A stretch of DNA of 64,000 nucleotides from Caballeronia sp. SEWSISQ10-4 2 (GTDB lineage: Bacteria; Pseudomonadota; Gammaproteobacteria; Burkholderiales; Burkholderiaceae), in NCBI RefSeq assembly GCF_030464885.1, contig NZ_JALPRJ010000023.1, positions 57,029 to 121,028 of the forward strand, given 5' to 3'. Below are positions 63,529-64,000 of this stretch, piece by piece. Position 1 is the stretch's first letter; every line of letters begins with the position of its first letter. The notes beneath the pieces were generated by a model. It worked only from the letters and a program-made list of their open reading frames with translations. It had not been told where the DNA came from and searched no databases. Both the position numbers and the translations under genes were made by a program.

Positions 63529-64000
63529 ATGCAGTTGATCGATGAAGCGGTTCAAGCCGGCGCCAGTCAGGTCAGCGCCAGCGTGCTGCTGGGCGTGAGC
63601 GTGCGCAGCGTGCAGCGTTGGCGGCACCAGCCTGAAGACGCGCGGGTGCTCAGTGAGCGCGCGTCGCCGCCTAATAAATTCAGTGACATCGAGCGTCAAG
63701 CGGTACTCCAGGCCGCCTGCCGGGCGGAGTTTGCCAGCCTCACGCCGCATCAGATCGTGCCGAAACTGGCCGATAAAGGCATCTACCTTGGCTCGGAGTC
63801 GACGTTTTACCGGGTATTAAAGGCTGAGGGTCTGAGCCGGCGACGTGGGCGTGCCAGCGTGTCGCAACGGCGCGCGCCCACCACCCATCGTGCCGATGGT
63901 CCGAATCAGCTCTGGTGCTGGGACATCACGTGGATGCCCACGACCATCCGCGGGCGTTACTTTTACTGGTACATGATGAAAGACGTCTACAGCCGCAAGC
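63529..64000 (+). CDS. IS3-type transposase OrfB (partial, continues past the right edge)
   Basis: The -1 frame relative to OrfA. It reads MQLIDEAVQAGASQVSASVLLGVSVRSVQRWR (helix-turn-helix), then CRAEFASLTPHQIVPKLADKGIYLGSESTFYRVLKAEGLSRRRGR, and the beginning of the integrase core GPNQLWCWDITWMPT, where the Asp of WDIT is the first catalytic residue of the DDE triad. ATG at 63529 is a possible internal start; a frameshift at the A6 run near 63485 would fuse it to OrfA. The remaining D and E lie beyond 64000. Confidence 0.8.
   Translation, partial: MQLIDEAVQAGASQVSASVLLGVSVRSVQRWRHQPEDARVLSERASPPNKFSDIERQAVLQAACRAEFASLTPHQIVPKLADKGIYLGSESTFYRVLKAEGLSRRRGRASVSQRRAPTTHRADGPNQLWCWDITWMPTTIRGRYFYWYMMKDVYSRK

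Larger units (their letters stand above)
62993..64000 (+). mobile_element. IS3-like insertion sequence (truncated by the window edge)
   Basis: Two overlapping frames, an OrfA (62993-63502) and an OrfB in the -1 frame with the DDE integrase domain beginning, have the layout of IS3-family elements. The left terminal inverted repeat should lie in 62900-62992; a TGTCAGGC near 62921 is a candidate, but without the right end it cannot be confirmed. Confidence 0.75.

Overview
The window is high-GC DNA with Burkholderiales-type gene content and is most likely from Paraburkholderia, Caballeronia or a close relative. Pointers are DUF3331, the DUF3348/DUF802/OmpA/DUF2894 operon, paired OmpC-type porins next to catabolic operons, many LysR, AraC and MarR regulators, and a GC-rich intergenic repeat of a kind I recall from this order. 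No rRNA, tRNA or CRISPR array was seen. Gene families were recognised by reading the translations; no database search was run.

Layout. 1-2.6 kb: a partial gene end, an orphan sugar-type periplasmic binding protein, a universal stress protein and a patch of gene debris. 2.6-8.3 kb: a patatin-like phospholipase, DUF3331, and a poxB-MFS operon whose poxB is frameshifted by a 40-bp tandem duplication. 8.8-14.2 kb: a seven-PAS membrane histidine kinase divergent from a FixJ/LuxR-type response regulator and a single-domain receiver. 14.3-19.4 kb: a ytcA-mdtNOP efflux operon in which a translated 81-bp repeat joins mdtO to mdtP. 19.5-29.1 kb: a YciI-like protein and GlxA-type regulator, debris of a glycogen-debranching enzyme beside a GH63-like hydrolase, a thiamine-diphosphate enzyme with divergent LysR regulator, an orphan exported protein and an EamA transporter.

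29.4-37.7 kb: a tightly packed eight-gene operon for aerobic CoA-dependent anthranilate degradation: ligase, flavin monooxygenase/OYE fusion, beta-oxidation enzymes, thioesterase, RidA and an internal MarR regulator. 37.7-41.8 kb: an oppositely oriented DUF3348-DUF802-OmpA-DUF2894 operon whose middle genes look like a MotA/MotB-type ion-driven motor. 42.2-52.2 kb: an AraC-controlled catabolic operon (BKACE, MFS, quinone oxidoreductase, TauD-type dioxygenase, hydrolase, Rieske protein, acyl-CoA ligase, porin, BON protein) whose substrate cannot be assigned. 52.4-55.7 kb: LysR divergent from yceI-azoR-nmrA. 55.9-62.8 kb: a LacI-controlled operon (AroE-like, FAH-family, MFS, DHDPS-family, porin) with three LacI-type operator sites in the divergent promoter region. 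63-64 kb: the start of an IS3-like element, cut by the window edge.

Most transcription units are compact catabolic or transport operons with their own regulator. The most notable structural signals are the reversible-looking poxB duplication, a palindrome family shared by the two-component locus, poxB and DUF3331, the repeat-coded linker between mdtO and mdtP, and the motor-like DUF802/OmpA operon.
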